A stretch of 64,000 nucleotides of DNA from Monodelphis domestica (lineage: Eukaryota; Chordata; Mammalia; Didelphimorphia; Didelphidae): positions 351,466,416 to 351,530,415 of the forward strand of contig NC_077229.1 in NCBI RefSeq assembly GCF_027887165.1. The letters are read 5' to 3'. This document shows positions 45,355 through 57,637 of this stretch, in pieces (the first letter of the stretch is position 1; the number at the start of each line of letters is the position of its first letter). The position numbers were made by a program, and so were the translations under genes. The notes beneath the pieces were generated by a model. The model ran no database searches. It was not told the DNA's origin and was given only the letters and a program-made list of their open reading frames with translations.

Positions 45355-46204
45355 TGTGAAGATTGGATTTGGCTCTCCCCTGATTGTAACAATGAATGTA
45401 CTTAGCTCTTCCTTTATTGTAAAGATTAAATTGTAATCCCCTGTCTATTTTTAGATTTTAATCCCCAAAGTATAAACCCAGTATTTAAAGTAAATCTACC
45501 CATTTTAACCACAAAAAGGTATGAACCAACCACAAAGAGGTGTGAACTAACCAAAAAAAGTTATGAACACCCATTTCATACATTGAGTGGGAGGTCTGTG
45601 ACCCACATGTGAAAGAGTGGGCAGTCCTGGAAAGGAGCATTGCCTATGATTGGTAGATGTAAAATTTAGGGGAGGTGACACATGAGTAAAAGGTCTTTAA
45701 ATAGTGGAAAGAGAGCAGGATCATTGATCAGTCACTCCAGCTTGGAGTAAATCAATCAGTAACTCGGAGTTGGAGGGAAGATAGACTCTTGAGGAGAGAC
45801 GGGAAGATAAACATTCGGACTTGGAGTGAAGACACTTGGCTGTGGAACTGGACCCCTGGAGGAGTTCGTGCAGGAGACCTCAGACTGCTTTCTTTTTAGA
45901 CTGTCACCTTGGTGAGTGTAAAGGCTTATTCTTTCCTTGCCCTTTCTGGAGGTGTGAACCTCTGAGAAAGGCCCATCATCTTGAAGCTGCTTTCCCCTGA
46001 CTGGTTGGTGCCTTAGAATTTCTAACTCTTTTAGAGGAAGCTGGAGCTCTCTCTCTCTCTCTTTCTCTCTTCCTTAATATCTTCCTTCTATTATAAAATA
46101 CGATACTACTAAATTCAATTTACTTGAGTAATTCATTTTGGAATTTAGAAATTAAATCCCTGGTGACCATCAATTTAATATTCAGTTCAACCACAAATTT
46201 AACA
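45355..46204 (+). mobile_element. Solo LTR, plus strand, family B1
   Basis: A block of about 850 bp starting TGTGAAGATTGG and probably ending 'aatttaaca'. It is related to 61834-62305 and, inverted, to 21579-22469. In the upstream half, an array of imperfect units of about 20 bases ('aaccacaaaaaggtatgaacc' type, three copies, 45509-45570) precedes a TATA-like 'tttaaata' (45697). A CT-rich tract lies near 46050. No internal genes and no clear flanking duplication were seen. A fossil. Confidence 0.75.
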
Positions 46205-46429
46205 ATAGCTTTCTCTTACCACTAGCTCTTGGTATATAATTGGATAAATTTATTTTTATATCATACATTTATTATAAAATGATGTTTTCATCACTTGACA
46301 CATTGTATTTGTTGGTATGATAAAACCTATTTGTACCTATCATATTTCTTAGTCAAAGAGACAACTGCAAATTAATTTAATTTTTAAAAATTTAAATGTT
46401 AATTATGAAAATTGCAATGTTCTTTAAAT

Positions 46430-47230
46430 GTATTTTTATTTTGTTAAGTATTTTTCAATTACGTATAATGAACATTTTAACATTTTAAAGATATTTTGTG
46501 TTCTAAATTCTCTCCCTCAATTATGGTGATTCCACAAACTTTAAGAAATGGAATGATATGATATTGGTTTTATATATGAAGTCATGCAAAATCTAAATGA
46601 ACATTAGCCATGTTGCAAAAGAAAACAAATACAACCTCTCACTGAAAAATTTCAAGAAAGTGAAAAGCTATACTTTAAACTTCACTCAGAATTTCTCATT
46701 TGTATTTCTGGAGGTAGATAGCATTTTTCATTATGAGTTCTTTGGAATTATCTTTGATCATTGCCTTAATCAAACTAGCTAAATGTTTCACAGTTGATAA
46801 TCATTATAATATTGCTGTTGCTTTGTGTAATGTTCTCCTTGTTCCATTTACTTCATTTTACATTACATATATAACTTCCTGGTTGTTTTTGTTATTTTTT
46901 TCCCCAAACCATCCTGGTCATTACTTGTAGTATAATAGTATTCTACTAAAATCATAAACCATATCATTTTAAGCTATTCCATAATTAATAGCCATCCCTT
47001 TGATTTCTGATTCTGTTCTACCACGAAAAGAACACTTACAAATATTTCTGTATAAATAAGCACCTTTCCCTTTTTTTTAATCTTTTTGTGATACATAATT
47101 ACCAATGGTATTACTGGTTCAACAGCTATACCTATATATTCCCTCTTTGAACCAATTTAGAAGTGATTTTACCTGACGGATTACTTTTACCATTTATATT
47201 CTTTGAATAACTTGATTCATCTTCCGTTTG
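46430..47230 (-). mobile_element. Old L1 3' end, antisense
   Basis: Diverged antisense L1 3' UTR and ORF2 C-terminus ('gtagatagcatttttcatta' near 46713, 'ccattcc'-type wording near 46977). It is comparable in divergence to the copy at 63000-63910. Confidence 0.55.
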
Positions 47231-47629
47231 ATTAAAGAGTGAAAAAAAAGAAATCTAATAAGATCAAAGATATTTCACTATTATGCTATATGCACTGGAC
47301 AATATGACATTTCTGGTAGAGGGAGAGGATTCTGGTGGAGAACTTTGTAGTTTAAAGAGTCCTTATAGAAAAAAAATTATTTTTTATTTTTTGTACCTAA
47401 AATGTTGTTTAATGTGTGTGTGGTAGAATGAGGACTTATATAAGGCATAATGCTGGGTAGAACTGTACTACTTTGATGGATTAGAAAAAGTAATGTATAT
47501 CTAGGAAAAAAAAAAACAAACAAAACAAAAAGACTTTTAATTGCATTTCAGTGACAAGATTCCCTATAGGTGAATGAATGTAAAACATTAAATTAAAAAA
47601 AATATTTGACAAAACAACATATAAAATAG
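47231..47629. other. No recognised feature
   Basis: About 400 bases of AT-rich unique sequence with short A tracts; nothing is supported on either strand. Confidence 0.4.
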
Positions 47630-47720
47630 TTATTATTTTATTAAAATTTATTTTATTCCAGTAACAATTCTACACATATGTTTTCCAAGGCTACATGATT
47701 CAAGTTGTCTCCCTCCCCTC
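47630..47720 (-). mobile_element. L1 3' terminus, antisense, left of LTR
   Basis: The antisense 3' end of an L1 ('tacatgattcaagttgtc'), continuing after the LTR at 48312. Confidence 0.6.
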
Positions 47721-48311
47721 TGTAAAGATAATTTTAGTGTTGTGACTTAAAATCTAATTTTAATTGGTCATCAGGGGAAATCCCAAATAATAAAATACCC
47801 AAGTCAGCTGGAAATTTATGTTGATTTAATTGATATAGTGGAAAGAGATTAAGAAGAAGGAAGAAGGAAAGGGAGTAGGATATCTTCCACCTGGCTAATG
47901 TCAGAAGGAAGACCAGAGGCTCTAGAAAGTAAGGAGGAAAGAATCAGCCTGAACTCCAAAAAGGCTCAGCCAAAATGCCTGAACCTAAATCAGATCAAGG
48001 GCAAACTCGCCGCCAAACCCAGACAAATAGCTGCCACCACTTCAAGATATTGGAATGCTTAGCACGCTGCCAGCCATTTGCCTCTCTGGGGAAAGAGAGC
48101 AAAGAGAGGAAGTGACATACCTTATATAGACGGTTTTACGCCACTTTCCTGTTTATCATCTGTAACAATGATAGCTTTGCTTGACTTAGGACAGCCTAGG
48201 TGTCTGTCCGCTATTTCTGATTTGTCATTTGCTAGCACATGCCTGTGTAATGTGGGTGTACACATTCCTGGGTCCTAGACCAAGCAAGATGGAGAGAATC
48301 TAAAAATCACA
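47721..48311 (-). mobile_element. Solo LTR, minus strand, family B2
   Basis: A 591-bp TG...CA block with a perfect 4-bp duplication, cctc (47717-47720 and 48312-48315), restoring the L1 3' end when removed. On the minus strand a TATA box (ctatataagg) lies near 48123. It is close kin of 28488-29118. No internal genes. A fossil. Confidence 0.85.
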
Positions 48312-49443
48312 CCTCCTTTCTCCCTTACCCCCTAATTGACAAACAGTTCCAGTGGTTTTTACATGTATTATCTCTCAAATCTTATTTCCATATTGTTCAT
48401 TTTTATAATTTTTAAAACCAAAATCCCAATCTTATGCCCAAATAAACAAGTGACAAATCATGTTTTCTTCTTCATTTCTAACCCAACAGTTCTTTCTCTA
48501 GATGTGGATAACAATCTTTTCATAAGTCCCTCAGAATTGTCCTCAATCATTGTATTGCTATTAGTAGCAAAGTCTTACATTTGATTATCCTACAATGTTT
48601 CAGTTACTGTGTATAATGTTCTCCTGTTCCTACTTATTTCATTCTGCATCAGTTCATGTAAGTCCTTCCAATTCATATAGAATTTAACTATTTCATCCTT
48701 TCTTAAAACACAATAGAATTCCATCACCATCATATATCAAAATTTGTTCAGCCATTCCCCAATTGAAGGACATCCCTTCAGTTTTCAATTTTTTGCCACC
48801 AGCAAAAGAGCTGCTATAAATATTTTTCCACAATTTGGTATTGTGTTGCTGGACCAAAAGGCATTCATTCTTTTAAAACCCTTTGAGCATAATTTAAAAT
48901 TGCCTTCCAGATTGGTTGGATCAATTCACAACTCCACCGGCAATGAATTAGTGTCCCAATTTTGCCACATCCCCTCTAACATTTACTATTTTCCTTTGAT
49001 GTCATATTGGCCAATCCACTAGGTATAAGATGGTACCTTGGAGTTGCTTTGATTTGCATTTCCCTAATGAGGAGGGATTTAGAAGTTTGTTTGTTTTTTT
49101 TCCCAAGCTTGCTTTTTAAAACTTCTAACTTTTCCCTCTGTGGTGACATTGCACTGACTGGCACATTGACACTGGGGCACTGGAGAATCCGGGTGTCAGG
49201 CAGTCAGACACAGCACATGATACCGTAATTCCAATGTCCCTACACTAGAGCCTGCAGGATCCAAGTCACCTAAATAATAAGGTGGTATCTCAGAGTTGTT
49301 TCGGCTTACAATTCTCTCTTTAGGATGGATTTAGAACATTTTTTTTTCTTATTATTATTGATAGCTTTGATTTCTTCCACTGAGAACTGCCTATTCATAT
49401 CCCTTGACCATTTGTCAATTGGAGAATGGCTTGGTTTCTTATA
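48312..49443 (-). mobile_element. L1 LINE, antisense: 3' UTR and ORF2 C-terminus
   Basis: Antisense L1 3' region with typical wording ('cagccattccccaattgaag' near 48749, 'caattcacaactccaccggc' near 48924). A patch at 49090-49270 does not fit L1 and may be a small unidentified insertion. A SINE interrupts at 49444. Confidence 0.7.
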
Positions 49444-49649
49444 ATGTTTTTTTTAAACTCTTACCTTTGTTTTGAAACCAATACTGTGTATTGGTTCCAA
49501 GGCAGAAGAGTGGTAAGGGCTAGGCAATGGGGGTTAAGTGACTTGCCCAGAGTCACACAGCTGGGAAGTGTCTGAGGCCAGATTTGAACGTAGGACCTCC
49601 CTTCTCTAGGCCTGACTCTCAATCCACTGAGCTACCTAGCTGCCCCCTG
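49444..49649 (-). repeat. WSINE1-type SINE, antisense, with 9-bp target duplication
   Basis: A complete-looking antisense SINE: its 3' tail at the left ('aactcttacctttgttttga'), the 'ccaatactgtgtattggtt' block, the CORE-like 'gtgacttgcccagagtcaca', the B box ('ccagatttgaac') and the tRNA-like head ('caatccactgagctacctag'). The perfect duplication ttcttataa flanks it at 49435-49443 and 49650-49658. It retains the block missing from the copy at 2466. Confidence 0.92.
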
Positions 49650-49885
49650 TTCTTATAAATTTGATTTAGTTCTTCATATATTTGAGAGATTAGACCTTTA
49701 CCAGAGAAGTTTGTCATAAAAAAATTTTCCCCAGTTTGTTGCTTCCCTTCTAATCTTGGTTGCATTGGTTTCATTTTTACAAAAACTTTTTAATTCATTT
49801 TACATCTTGTAATTTTATCTATCTCTGGTTTGGTCTTAAATTCTTTTCTATGTTCACCTAATTTATTTATAATATCATTCTTTTT
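49650..49885 (-). mobile_element. L1 LINE, antisense: ORF2 C-terminal part
   Basis: Resumption of the L1 after the SINE ('tttgatttagttcttcatat'). It ends near 49885, where another L1 3' end starts. Confidence 0.65.
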
Positions 49886-51030
49886 TATTTAGAATAATTT
49901 TCTGTGCTTACATGATTCATGATTCCCTCCTCCATTCCCCCCACTTTTGAATCCAACAAGCAGTTCCACTGGATTATACATGTATCATTGTTCAAAACTC
50001 ATTTCCATATTATTCATATATGCAGTAGCGTGATCCTCATCAAACATCAAAATTCCAACATCAAAACCCCAATCATATCCCTATCACATTATGTGATTGA
50101 TCACACATTTTTCTAATGCATTTCAATTTCCACAGTTCTTTCTCTGGATGTGGACAGCATTCTTTCTCACAAATTCCTCTGGATTGTGCTGGGTCATTGC
50201 ATTACTGCTACTAGAAAAATCTGTTACATTCGATTGTGCCACATGGCATCAGCCTCTGTGTTCAATGTTCTCTTGGTTCTGCTGGTTCTGGGCATTCCAG
50301 TTCACATGGAATTTAAATTCCTTTCTTTCCCACAGATCTGACAGGTATATACTATTCTATGTTCACCTAATTTATTTATGATTTTACTTTTATATTTAAG
50401 TCATATACCCATTTTTAATTTATGTTGGTATAGGGTGTAAGATGTTGATCTAAATCTAATTTTTCCCATGCTGTTTATTAATTTTCTCAGTAGCTTTTGT
50501 CAAATAGTGAGTTTTTATTACCAAAGCTAGCATCTTTGGGGTATCGAACAGTAGATTGCTTAGGTCATTTACCCTAGGCATTCCATTGATCCACCCTTCT
50601 GTTCTTAACCAGTACCATTTTGTTTTGATGATCATTGCTTTAGAGTACATTTTAAGATCTGGTACCTCTAGGCCTCCATCCTTTACATTTTTTTTCATTA
50701 TTTCCCTTGATATTCTTGATCTTTTGTTCTTCTGAATGAACTTTGTTATAGTTTTTTTTTCCTAATTCAGTAAAAAAGTTTCTTGGTAGTTTGATAGGTT
50801 TGGCACTAAATAAGTAAATTACTGATTGTCATTTTTTATTATATTAGCTCTTCCTACCCATGAGCAATTAATGTTTTTCTGATTGGTTAGATCTAGTTTT
50901 AATTGTGTGGAAAATGTTTTGTAGTTGTTTTCATATAATTCCTATGTTTGTCTTGGCAGATAGATTCCTAAGTATTTCATACTGTCTAGGGTGATTTTAA
51001 ATGGAATTTCTCTTTCTAATTCTTGCTATC
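49886..51030 (-). mobile_element. L1 LINE, antisense: 3' UTR joined to ORF2, internally deleted
   Basis: It starts with the L1 3' terminus ('gcttacatgattcatgattc'), runs to about 50315, then jumps to ORF2 C-terminal wording ('cccacagatctgacaggta'). The minus strand at 50456-50698 gives 'VKDGGLEVPDLKMYSKAM', as in the post-RT region of L1 ORF2. Confidence 0.7.
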
Positions 51031-51039
51031 AGGAATATA

Positions 51040-51628
51040 AAATATACATATGTACTTTCTAATTTGATGGGCATGACACAGAATAAGTAAATTAATTTAG
51101 GTAATGTCATTTTTTATAATATTAAATAGGCCTATCCATGAGCAATTAATATTTTTTCAACTGTTTATATCTAGATTTATTTGGGTGAAAAGTTTTGTAA
51201 TTATATTCATATAATTCCTGTGCTTGTCTTGACAGATAAATTCCAAATATTTTATATTATCTATGGTGATTTTAAATGGAGTTTCTCTTTTCAACTCTTG
51301 TTGTTGATTTTTGTTGGAAAATATAGAAATGCTGTTGATTTATGTGGGTTTGTTTTGTATCCTGAAACTTTGCTAAAGTTATTAATTATTTCCACTAGCT
51401 TTTTCATTGATTTTCTAGGATTCTCCAAGTAGACCATCATATCATCTGCAAAGAGTGATAGCTTGGTCTCCTCATTGCCTAAGGTTTATTGCCTTCAATT
51501 TCTTTTTCTTCTCTAATTGCTACTCCTAGGGTTTCTAGTACTGTGTTAAATAACAGAGGTGATAATGGGCATCCTTGTTTCACTCCTAATCTTATTGAGA
51601 AGGCTTCTAACTTATCCCCATTGCTAAA
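51040..51628 (-). mobile_element. L1 LINE, antisense: RT fragment, second copy
   Basis: It repeats with divergence the 245 bases just before it (compare 50785-51030 with 51060-51310), then continues through the RT box region ('atcatatcatctgcaaagag' at 51437) to about 51628. It is probably a separate L1 copy abutting the previous one. Confidence 0.65.
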
Positions 51629-52167
51629 ATAACCATTTTAAATATACACTATATTTTCTAAAGTTTCCTCCTTTGGTGGTAGTTGTATTTGTTGTGGATT
51701 TAGAAAACTGCTATTTACGCCGTGCTTAAGACATCTGTATTAATCACCCTCTGAAAAACCCATCTTCTATCATAGTGATTTATGTTCATATTTAATAGCC
51801 ATAATTGTTAAATACTTGAATGAAATCATAAGGAGTTTTATGACAAAAATATCCTCTACTTATTTATATCAATTTTAGTACCTTAATAGTTTAGTTACCC
51901 ATCAAATCAGTAACATACAGAAACATGCATCATGGGAAGCAAAAGTTCTCTCTCATTCTTTCTGCATAATAGTGACATGTTACTCCTGAGCAACAAACCT
52001 TACTCACATCACTGAGATATATAAACATTCATTTTTCACATTCAACTTGAGTGAAAGATTGAATGATATGAGTACAAAGGAAAGATATTACAAAAAATTC
52101 CTTACAAACAGTAACAATCAAAATAATGTGTTTAATGTACTACAAAATATCACAGAACTACCTTCAT
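51629..52167. other. No recognised feature; H3 pseudogene 3' flank
   Basis: AT-rich sequence without recognised repeats. Its right end would hold the 3' UTR of the histone pseudogene, but no poly(A) relic is clear. Confidence 0.4.
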
Positions 52168-52547
52168 TTAAGCCCTTTCTTCCTCTATCCTGTAAGCCAA
52201 CTGGATATGTTTGAGCGCAATAGTACTTATTGGCCTGGTAGGCACATATATTAATATCTTCAAAGACAGCCACTAAATATGCTTGGCTAGCCTCCTGAAG
52301 GGCACTAAGGGCTTTACTCTGGGATCTTAACTCTATTTTGAACTCTTGAGACATCTCCTTCACCAACAACTGAGAAGATGTTTCCTGATCAAAAGACCTG
52401 TTGACATCTGGTAATGACAAATCTCACAAAAGGCCCCAGTAAGAGGTCAGTAGCAGTGAGGCTTCTTCTGGCAGCCTTTGTGGCTGGCTGTTTTCACAGG
52501 GCCTTCCCTCTTGTAGACTTACCAGCCATCTGCTTTATACAAGTCAT
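52168..52547 (-). pseudogene. Histone H3.3-like processed pseudogene
   Basis: The ATG (52547-52545) opens MTCIKQMAGKST, matching the MARTKQTARKST start of H3. The middle gives [18 protein letters not shown] and [18 protein letters not shown], against LVREIAQDFKTDLRFQS and ALQEASEAYLVGLFEDTN in H3. In another frame the end reads [12 protein letters not shown] and stops (52170-52168), against IQLARRIRGERA. The span is 380 bases against 411 for H3, because of a deletion of about 30 bases in the N-terminal half and a 2-base deletion near the end. The residues before ALQEA (KALS) are closer to H3.3 (AAIG) than to the replication-dependent type (SAVM). H3.3 genes have introns and this copy has none, so it is most likely a processed pseudogene. 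Not functional. Confidence 0.85.
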
Positions 52548-54084
52548 CTTGCCTTACCAAATGAACTGTCAATACTTCCTCCACTGTATTCACTGTTGAT
52601 GCCTCTGCTTCTCTTCACTTATCACTGCTATTGACTCCACATCTCTCTTAGTTAAAAAGTTTTGGAATACACTGCATACCTTTATTTTTCTTTTATCTTT
52701 TTTGTGGCAGTCTCCACACTGTCTTTTTCTGAGTTTGCATTTTCATCTCCCCTTCACTATTTAAGTTTCCAATGATCAGGTTCCTTTTTTATTGTTTGCT
52801 CATTTCCCAGACTATTACTTGTCTTTGACTTTTATGTTAACATTAAGCTCTGTTCCTGGTGTAAGGAGGAAGGACATTTCCTAAAATGTCAGGATTTTTG
52901 GTACTACTGTTTTCAGAACTAAGTCTTGGCATTCGTGGTTTCTAAATGTCATAATTCCAAATGGGCATGGTCACTGCTTTCCCAGACCTTAACTGTTCCT
53001 TACCCAAGAAGGATCCTTGATCCCTTTTTGTTTCAAGTTACATTTTACCTCAGGGCTTTGATCTCTTTAAACTGAAAGTGATCCTCTCTACTGTTGAGCT
53101 GTGACTCAGAAGTGAGTGTACACAATGGAGTTGCCAAAATATATCCAGTCCTGAACCCAGAGCTAGCATAAGGGTTTCCTTCTAATCTCATTTTCACAGA
53201 TTGCCCTACCCCCTTATTTAGTGACCACAGAGCTACTGAAGCTTTGACTGGTTTTTGCCTCCACCACCAAATTTCATCACTGCTATTGCATCCATATAAA
53301 GTCTAGTCAAGCCTCCAGTCCTGTGTTACAGATGTCTCTTGTAATTGGGATAGAATAAATTTTGGTTCACTCTGCTATTACAGAATGCAATTTGAGTCAG
53401 TATTTCAAAATTGTTTGGGGGAGAATGCTGGGAGAGGTTAGCAAGTCCTTCCTCTAGTTAAGTATCTTGGTTTCACTATCGTAAGTCCAAAAACGAAATA
53501 ATATATCTTCTCCTCTGGGGAGGGAGGATGAAAATATACACAGATAATTTTAATATGGATAAGGAGTGAAAGGGAGAAGGAAGAAATCATAAAACATTTA
53601 GGAAAACTTGATAGCAAGAGAATATTAATAACGCCGAATTGAAGTGGGGTGGGGAAATATAAAAGACTTCCTAGAGGAATCACAATCTGGAGAGAGTCTT
53701 GAAGGGATATAAGAATTCTGAAAGAAAGGCATGAGGATAGAATTTTAGAAAGTTGAGGGTGAAGAAAAAGAAGTTTAGAGTACATTTTAGGCAAGTTGAG
53801 TTTTAGGTACTAGGTGAATGAAGGTAGTCATACTTAATAATCAGTTGAATATTTAAGATTGGAATTTCAGGCAATGATATTTATTTAAATAAGTGTCATG
53901 TGCAGTGACTATTATTTCTTTGTAGACAAAATAAACAAGAGAAGTAATGTAAAGGGTCTTAAACATTTTTACGTCCAAGAATTCTTTGGCATTCTTTTCA
54001 GAATAATATTTTAAATATAAAATTCATATTGTAAGGGAAACTGTATAGAAATACATTTGTCAAAATTATACAGAAAGAAGCAAA
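52548..54084. other. No recognised feature
   Basis: About 1.5 kb of mixed sequence. The 118-codon minus-strand frame at 53438-53794 has low-complexity hydrophobic content and no recognised motif. An AATAAA at about 53350 has nothing around it to support a gene or LTR. Confidence 0.4.
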
Positions 54085-54620
54085 GGTATGAGTTATTGTT
54101 GGTTCAATCACATCTGACTTATTGTGACTATATGGATGATAGCACATCGGGCCCTTTTTTCCATTACTAGCTCAAGGATAGCCTAGGCTTTTTTGTTTCC
54201 ATAAAATTATCTGGCCATCCAATCTTTTGCCATCTTTTTCTCCTTTTGTCTTCAATCTTTCCCAGGATCAGGATGTTTTCCAATGAGTCCTGTCTTTTTA
54301 TTATATAGTCAAAGTATTTAAGCTTCAGCTTCAGTATTTGACCTTCTAATGATTGGTCTGCAATAGTTTGTTTAAGTACTAACAGTTTGATCTCCTTTTC
54401 CAAGAGAATCTCAAAAATCTTCTCTACCACCCGATTTTGAAAGCATCAACTTTGTGACTCTCAGCTTTTCTTATAGTCCAGCTCTCACAGCCACATATTA
54501 CTACTTGAAAAAGAATAGGTTAAATTGCATGGACTGTTGCTAGGAAGGAAAGTGCTCTGCTTTTTAGTTTGTTCTTCAGATTTGCCATATTTTCCTTCCA
54601 AGGAGAAAGTGCCTGTAATT
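54085..54620 (-). mobile_element. RTE/BovB-like LINE fragment, antisense: ORF C-terminus and 3' end
   Basis: The minus strand at 54167-54430 reads SLEGQILKLKLKYFDYI and RQDSLENILILGKIEDKRRKR, matching the C-terminus of RTE-type LINE protein (SLEGLMLKLKLQYFGHL and TDSLEKTLMLGKIEGRRRRG in ruminant BovB). Upstream on the minus strand, wording for a CESWTIRK-like passage follows near 54475. At 54098-54150 the 3' terminal 'cacatctgacttattgtgac' tail is present. It is 5'-truncated and broken. Confidence 0.8.
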
Positions 54621-55884
54621 ATCTTTGAGCCCAAGAAATGAGAAATGAAATCAAATTTTGATAGAAAAAAAGGAATGGTTGGACTGTTGTCATTTTGGGG
54701 GAGAAGAATTAGGAATTAAGAGATAAGGAGATATTGAGGAACATGATTAATGGAAGAAAAAATGATGTAGCTATTCTTCCGAGTTTGTGTTCCTTCAAGA
54801 TTTTTTGTTATGAAGAATACAGTGAAACAATACTGGTTTAGAGGAGGACATTTTGTGTAATATGTACTTTTGAACTTTATATTACCTTTAGAATATCTTT
54901 AGATATGACATTAAAAATTCCTCTCATTCATTTCTGGGCCAATATCATGATTCATCATTAATGAATCATGGCTGATGATGAGTCAACGAATAACCCATCC
55001 AATGTCATTCTATAACAATCTGGACATTTTCTGTTTCCATACTTTTTATGAAGGTGATACCTTTGATACCTGTGATACAGTAGAAGGTAGGCATATGTCT
55101 TATTAGTGATTGATATGATCTTGATCAGCTTCCTTTTATAATAGTACTGCTGATAATATTTTTCAACCTCAAATATTCCATATTTTTAAAAGATATATTG
55201 AAAATTAACATTTGAGTGCCTTAACATTTTATTGCTGATAAAACTGATTTATTTTGCTTATATTTTATGATCTAGCTGTCATTCTTTTGAATAATATTTC
55301 TTATTCCCTATCTAACATCTGAGGCCCTGTGGTATTAGAATTAATTTACTATGTTCATTTTCCTAATTTTGGGGGAAAACTTCACTCTTTCCTTCTATTT
55401 TCCATGGCTTTCAAAAAGTAATGAAACCAAGCTTTTCCTGAACTAATTTCAGTTCTCTTTTAGCTATCATCTCTGTCATAAGTTTTATTCTGACTAAGCT
55501 TTTTTTTAAAGGAATATTTGCTTTCATTAATTTTCCATCTTTCAGAGTCAATAACTTGCTTAAAAGAACTATTGTAATTTTAAATGTTATCTTCTTGACA
55601 CTTTTAACCTTTAATTTAATTTGGTATTGGTTCTGGCCTTTATTCCAACTAGTGCATGATCTGATAACTTAAGATAAACAACCAGTTCTGAAATGACTCA
55701 CATCTCTGTACCATGTCATTTTCCATCTGTTATGATTTATTCATTTTTATTTTAAGTTTGTTTCTTCCTCTCAACATATTCAGCATGTTTGGACCATTTT
55801 CCTTGAAGAATATTTTCCTAAAGTACAGTTCATAGTGTTATTAATGTAAAGCTTCGGGGACCTGAGAGTTCAGCTAGGATGACC
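54621..55884. other. No recognised feature
   Basis: Unique-looking AT-rich sequence on both strands, without supported ORFs or repeats. Confidence 0.4.
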
Positions 55885-56020
55885 TCTTTGCTTTACAAAT
55901 GAAAATTTTAGAGGACCTGAAAGCTAAAATGATTTGCCAAGTTCACATAGACAGTGTAGGATGAAGTAAGGATTTAAAGCAGAGTACTCTGCCTCTAAAA
56001 CCAGTGTCCTATCCAAGTTT
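55885..56020 (+). repeat. MIR (CORE-SINE), sense
   Basis: Old mammalian MIR: the order 'ttacaaatgaaaattttaga' (for acagatgaggaaactgagg), 'gatttgccaagttcacatag' (for gacttgcccaaggtcacaca), 'ggatttaaagcagagtactc' and 'accagtgtcctatcc'. Diverged as expected for MIR age. Confidence 0.75.
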
Positions 56021-56807
56021 TGTGGTTTCTTAATAGATAAATCTTGTTTTATTTAGCTTAATATCTTACTACCAAAATCCTATATTCATGCATTTTGATC
56101 ATCTTTGTCTGGATTTGATTCCTGGTAGATTAGACTTCCTCAGCATCTTAATAAATAATTCTACCAATTTTACTAATTCATTTATTTGTTGCTCCTAAAT
56201 CTTGTGACTGCAAAAATTGTTGAGCTTAATTTTCTCTAATAGCTTTTGGGATCATCAATCAGAGCAAACAAAGATATCTTTTAAATCACTATTAAATTAA
56301 TTTGACATAAATAACTATCATTGATGTTTGGAAATTATTATTCTTAGTATCATATGATACCTTTTCTGTCACTCTGTTTCCATTATCATGGCATCAGAAA
56401 GATCAACAAGCATATTGTGTTTTGCTTGTGTGATGGATTTCTATTTACTTCATTCATAGGGAGATATTTATTGATCTCTACTCCTAGCTAACATTGTCTC
56501 AGAAGATATTTAGAATCATCCCTTGAAAACACATGGTGTTCCAGAATTTGAACTCCACTGGTATTACTTTTGCCAAATGAAATTTAATATGGTTAAATAT
56601 AAAGTTGTAGAACAAAATGAGGAACAGTTGAGGATGATTATGGAGAAGATTTCCATTTGATATAAGAATATTTTCAAGTATTTGAATTTTTTCAAAAGGG
56701 CTATCTCATTAAGTAGGAAATGTCATCTTTACTAGATGTATTCAAGAAGTATATGGGTGATATGTATCTATATCCATCTATATGATCTATATCAATTGAT
56801 AGCAATG

Positions 56808-56810
<3 letters not shown>

Positions 56811-56840
<30 letters not shown>
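56811..56840. repeat. (TA)n microsatellite
   Basis: About fifteen perfect ta units; GATA-type tetranucleotides follow. Confidence 0.9.
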
Positions 56841-56846
<6 letters not shown>

Positions 56847-57548
56847 CTATAGATATATCTATATTTGGTAATCTACAGCCACGTAGATAGATTGATAGAT
56901 TGATGGATAGATATGGAGATGAAGATAGTGATGGAGATGCAGATAGATGTATACTTGTTTGGCAGTAGGATGTAGAAAAAAAAATGGACACCAACCTAAG
57001 TGGAAGATGATCTGGATTAAAGACCTAGAGTCTACACTTACTGGGACTTACCTTGGGAAATCTACTAATGCTTTAGTTTCTTCAAATGAAGAATTTTTTT
57101 CTTTTAAATGAAATCATCATAATACTTGATAATTATAATGATTAGCTTAGAGTCCTTTTAAGGAAGATGCCCCACAAGCTCATTATTCTTGGTATTTCCT
57201 TTAAGCATTCCTTTCATGTTTATCCCTCTGTATCTAAAAATGTAGGAAAACTGTAAAAATTTAGGTACCCCCAAGTGAAGAGTTCTTCTGCCTTTTAGTT
57301 AGTCCTTCTCATCTTTAAGCCACTTTTCCCTACTATTTCCAGAAGCAAAACCATTTCATTTGTAAAAGATCCCAAAGTTTTAGTTTTTTTTTAATACTTT
57401 TTCATATCTAACTTACCTCATAGTGCCTGGTTTAAAAAAAAGGCAATTACATAGTTGTAGTTTACCTTTCTTTACATACTATTTCTAAAGGGGAGAGGTT
57501 GTTTAGTCATTACCTCTAAAAGAATTTGAGGTCAACTCTATTCACAGT

Positions 57549-57549
57549 A

Positions 57550-57607
<58 letters not shown>

Positions 57608-57637
57608 CATATATATATGTATGTGTATATATATATA
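57549..57637. repeat. (TG)n(TA)n compound microsatellite
   Basis: A tg tract runs into a ta tract and is followed by 'acacatacatatatatatgt', which is largely self-complementary to the first part, so the block could fold or extrude a hairpin. Confidence 0.9.

Noticed and set aside
45509-45570. Regularly spaced repeats resembling a CRISPR array
   Set aside because: The units are adjacent and imperfect, lie in an LTR of a vertebrate genome, and have no unique spacers.
53438-53794. 118-codon minus-strand ORF
   Set aside because: Low-complexity leucine/isoleucine/serine content in AT-rich DNA; nothing recognisable around it.
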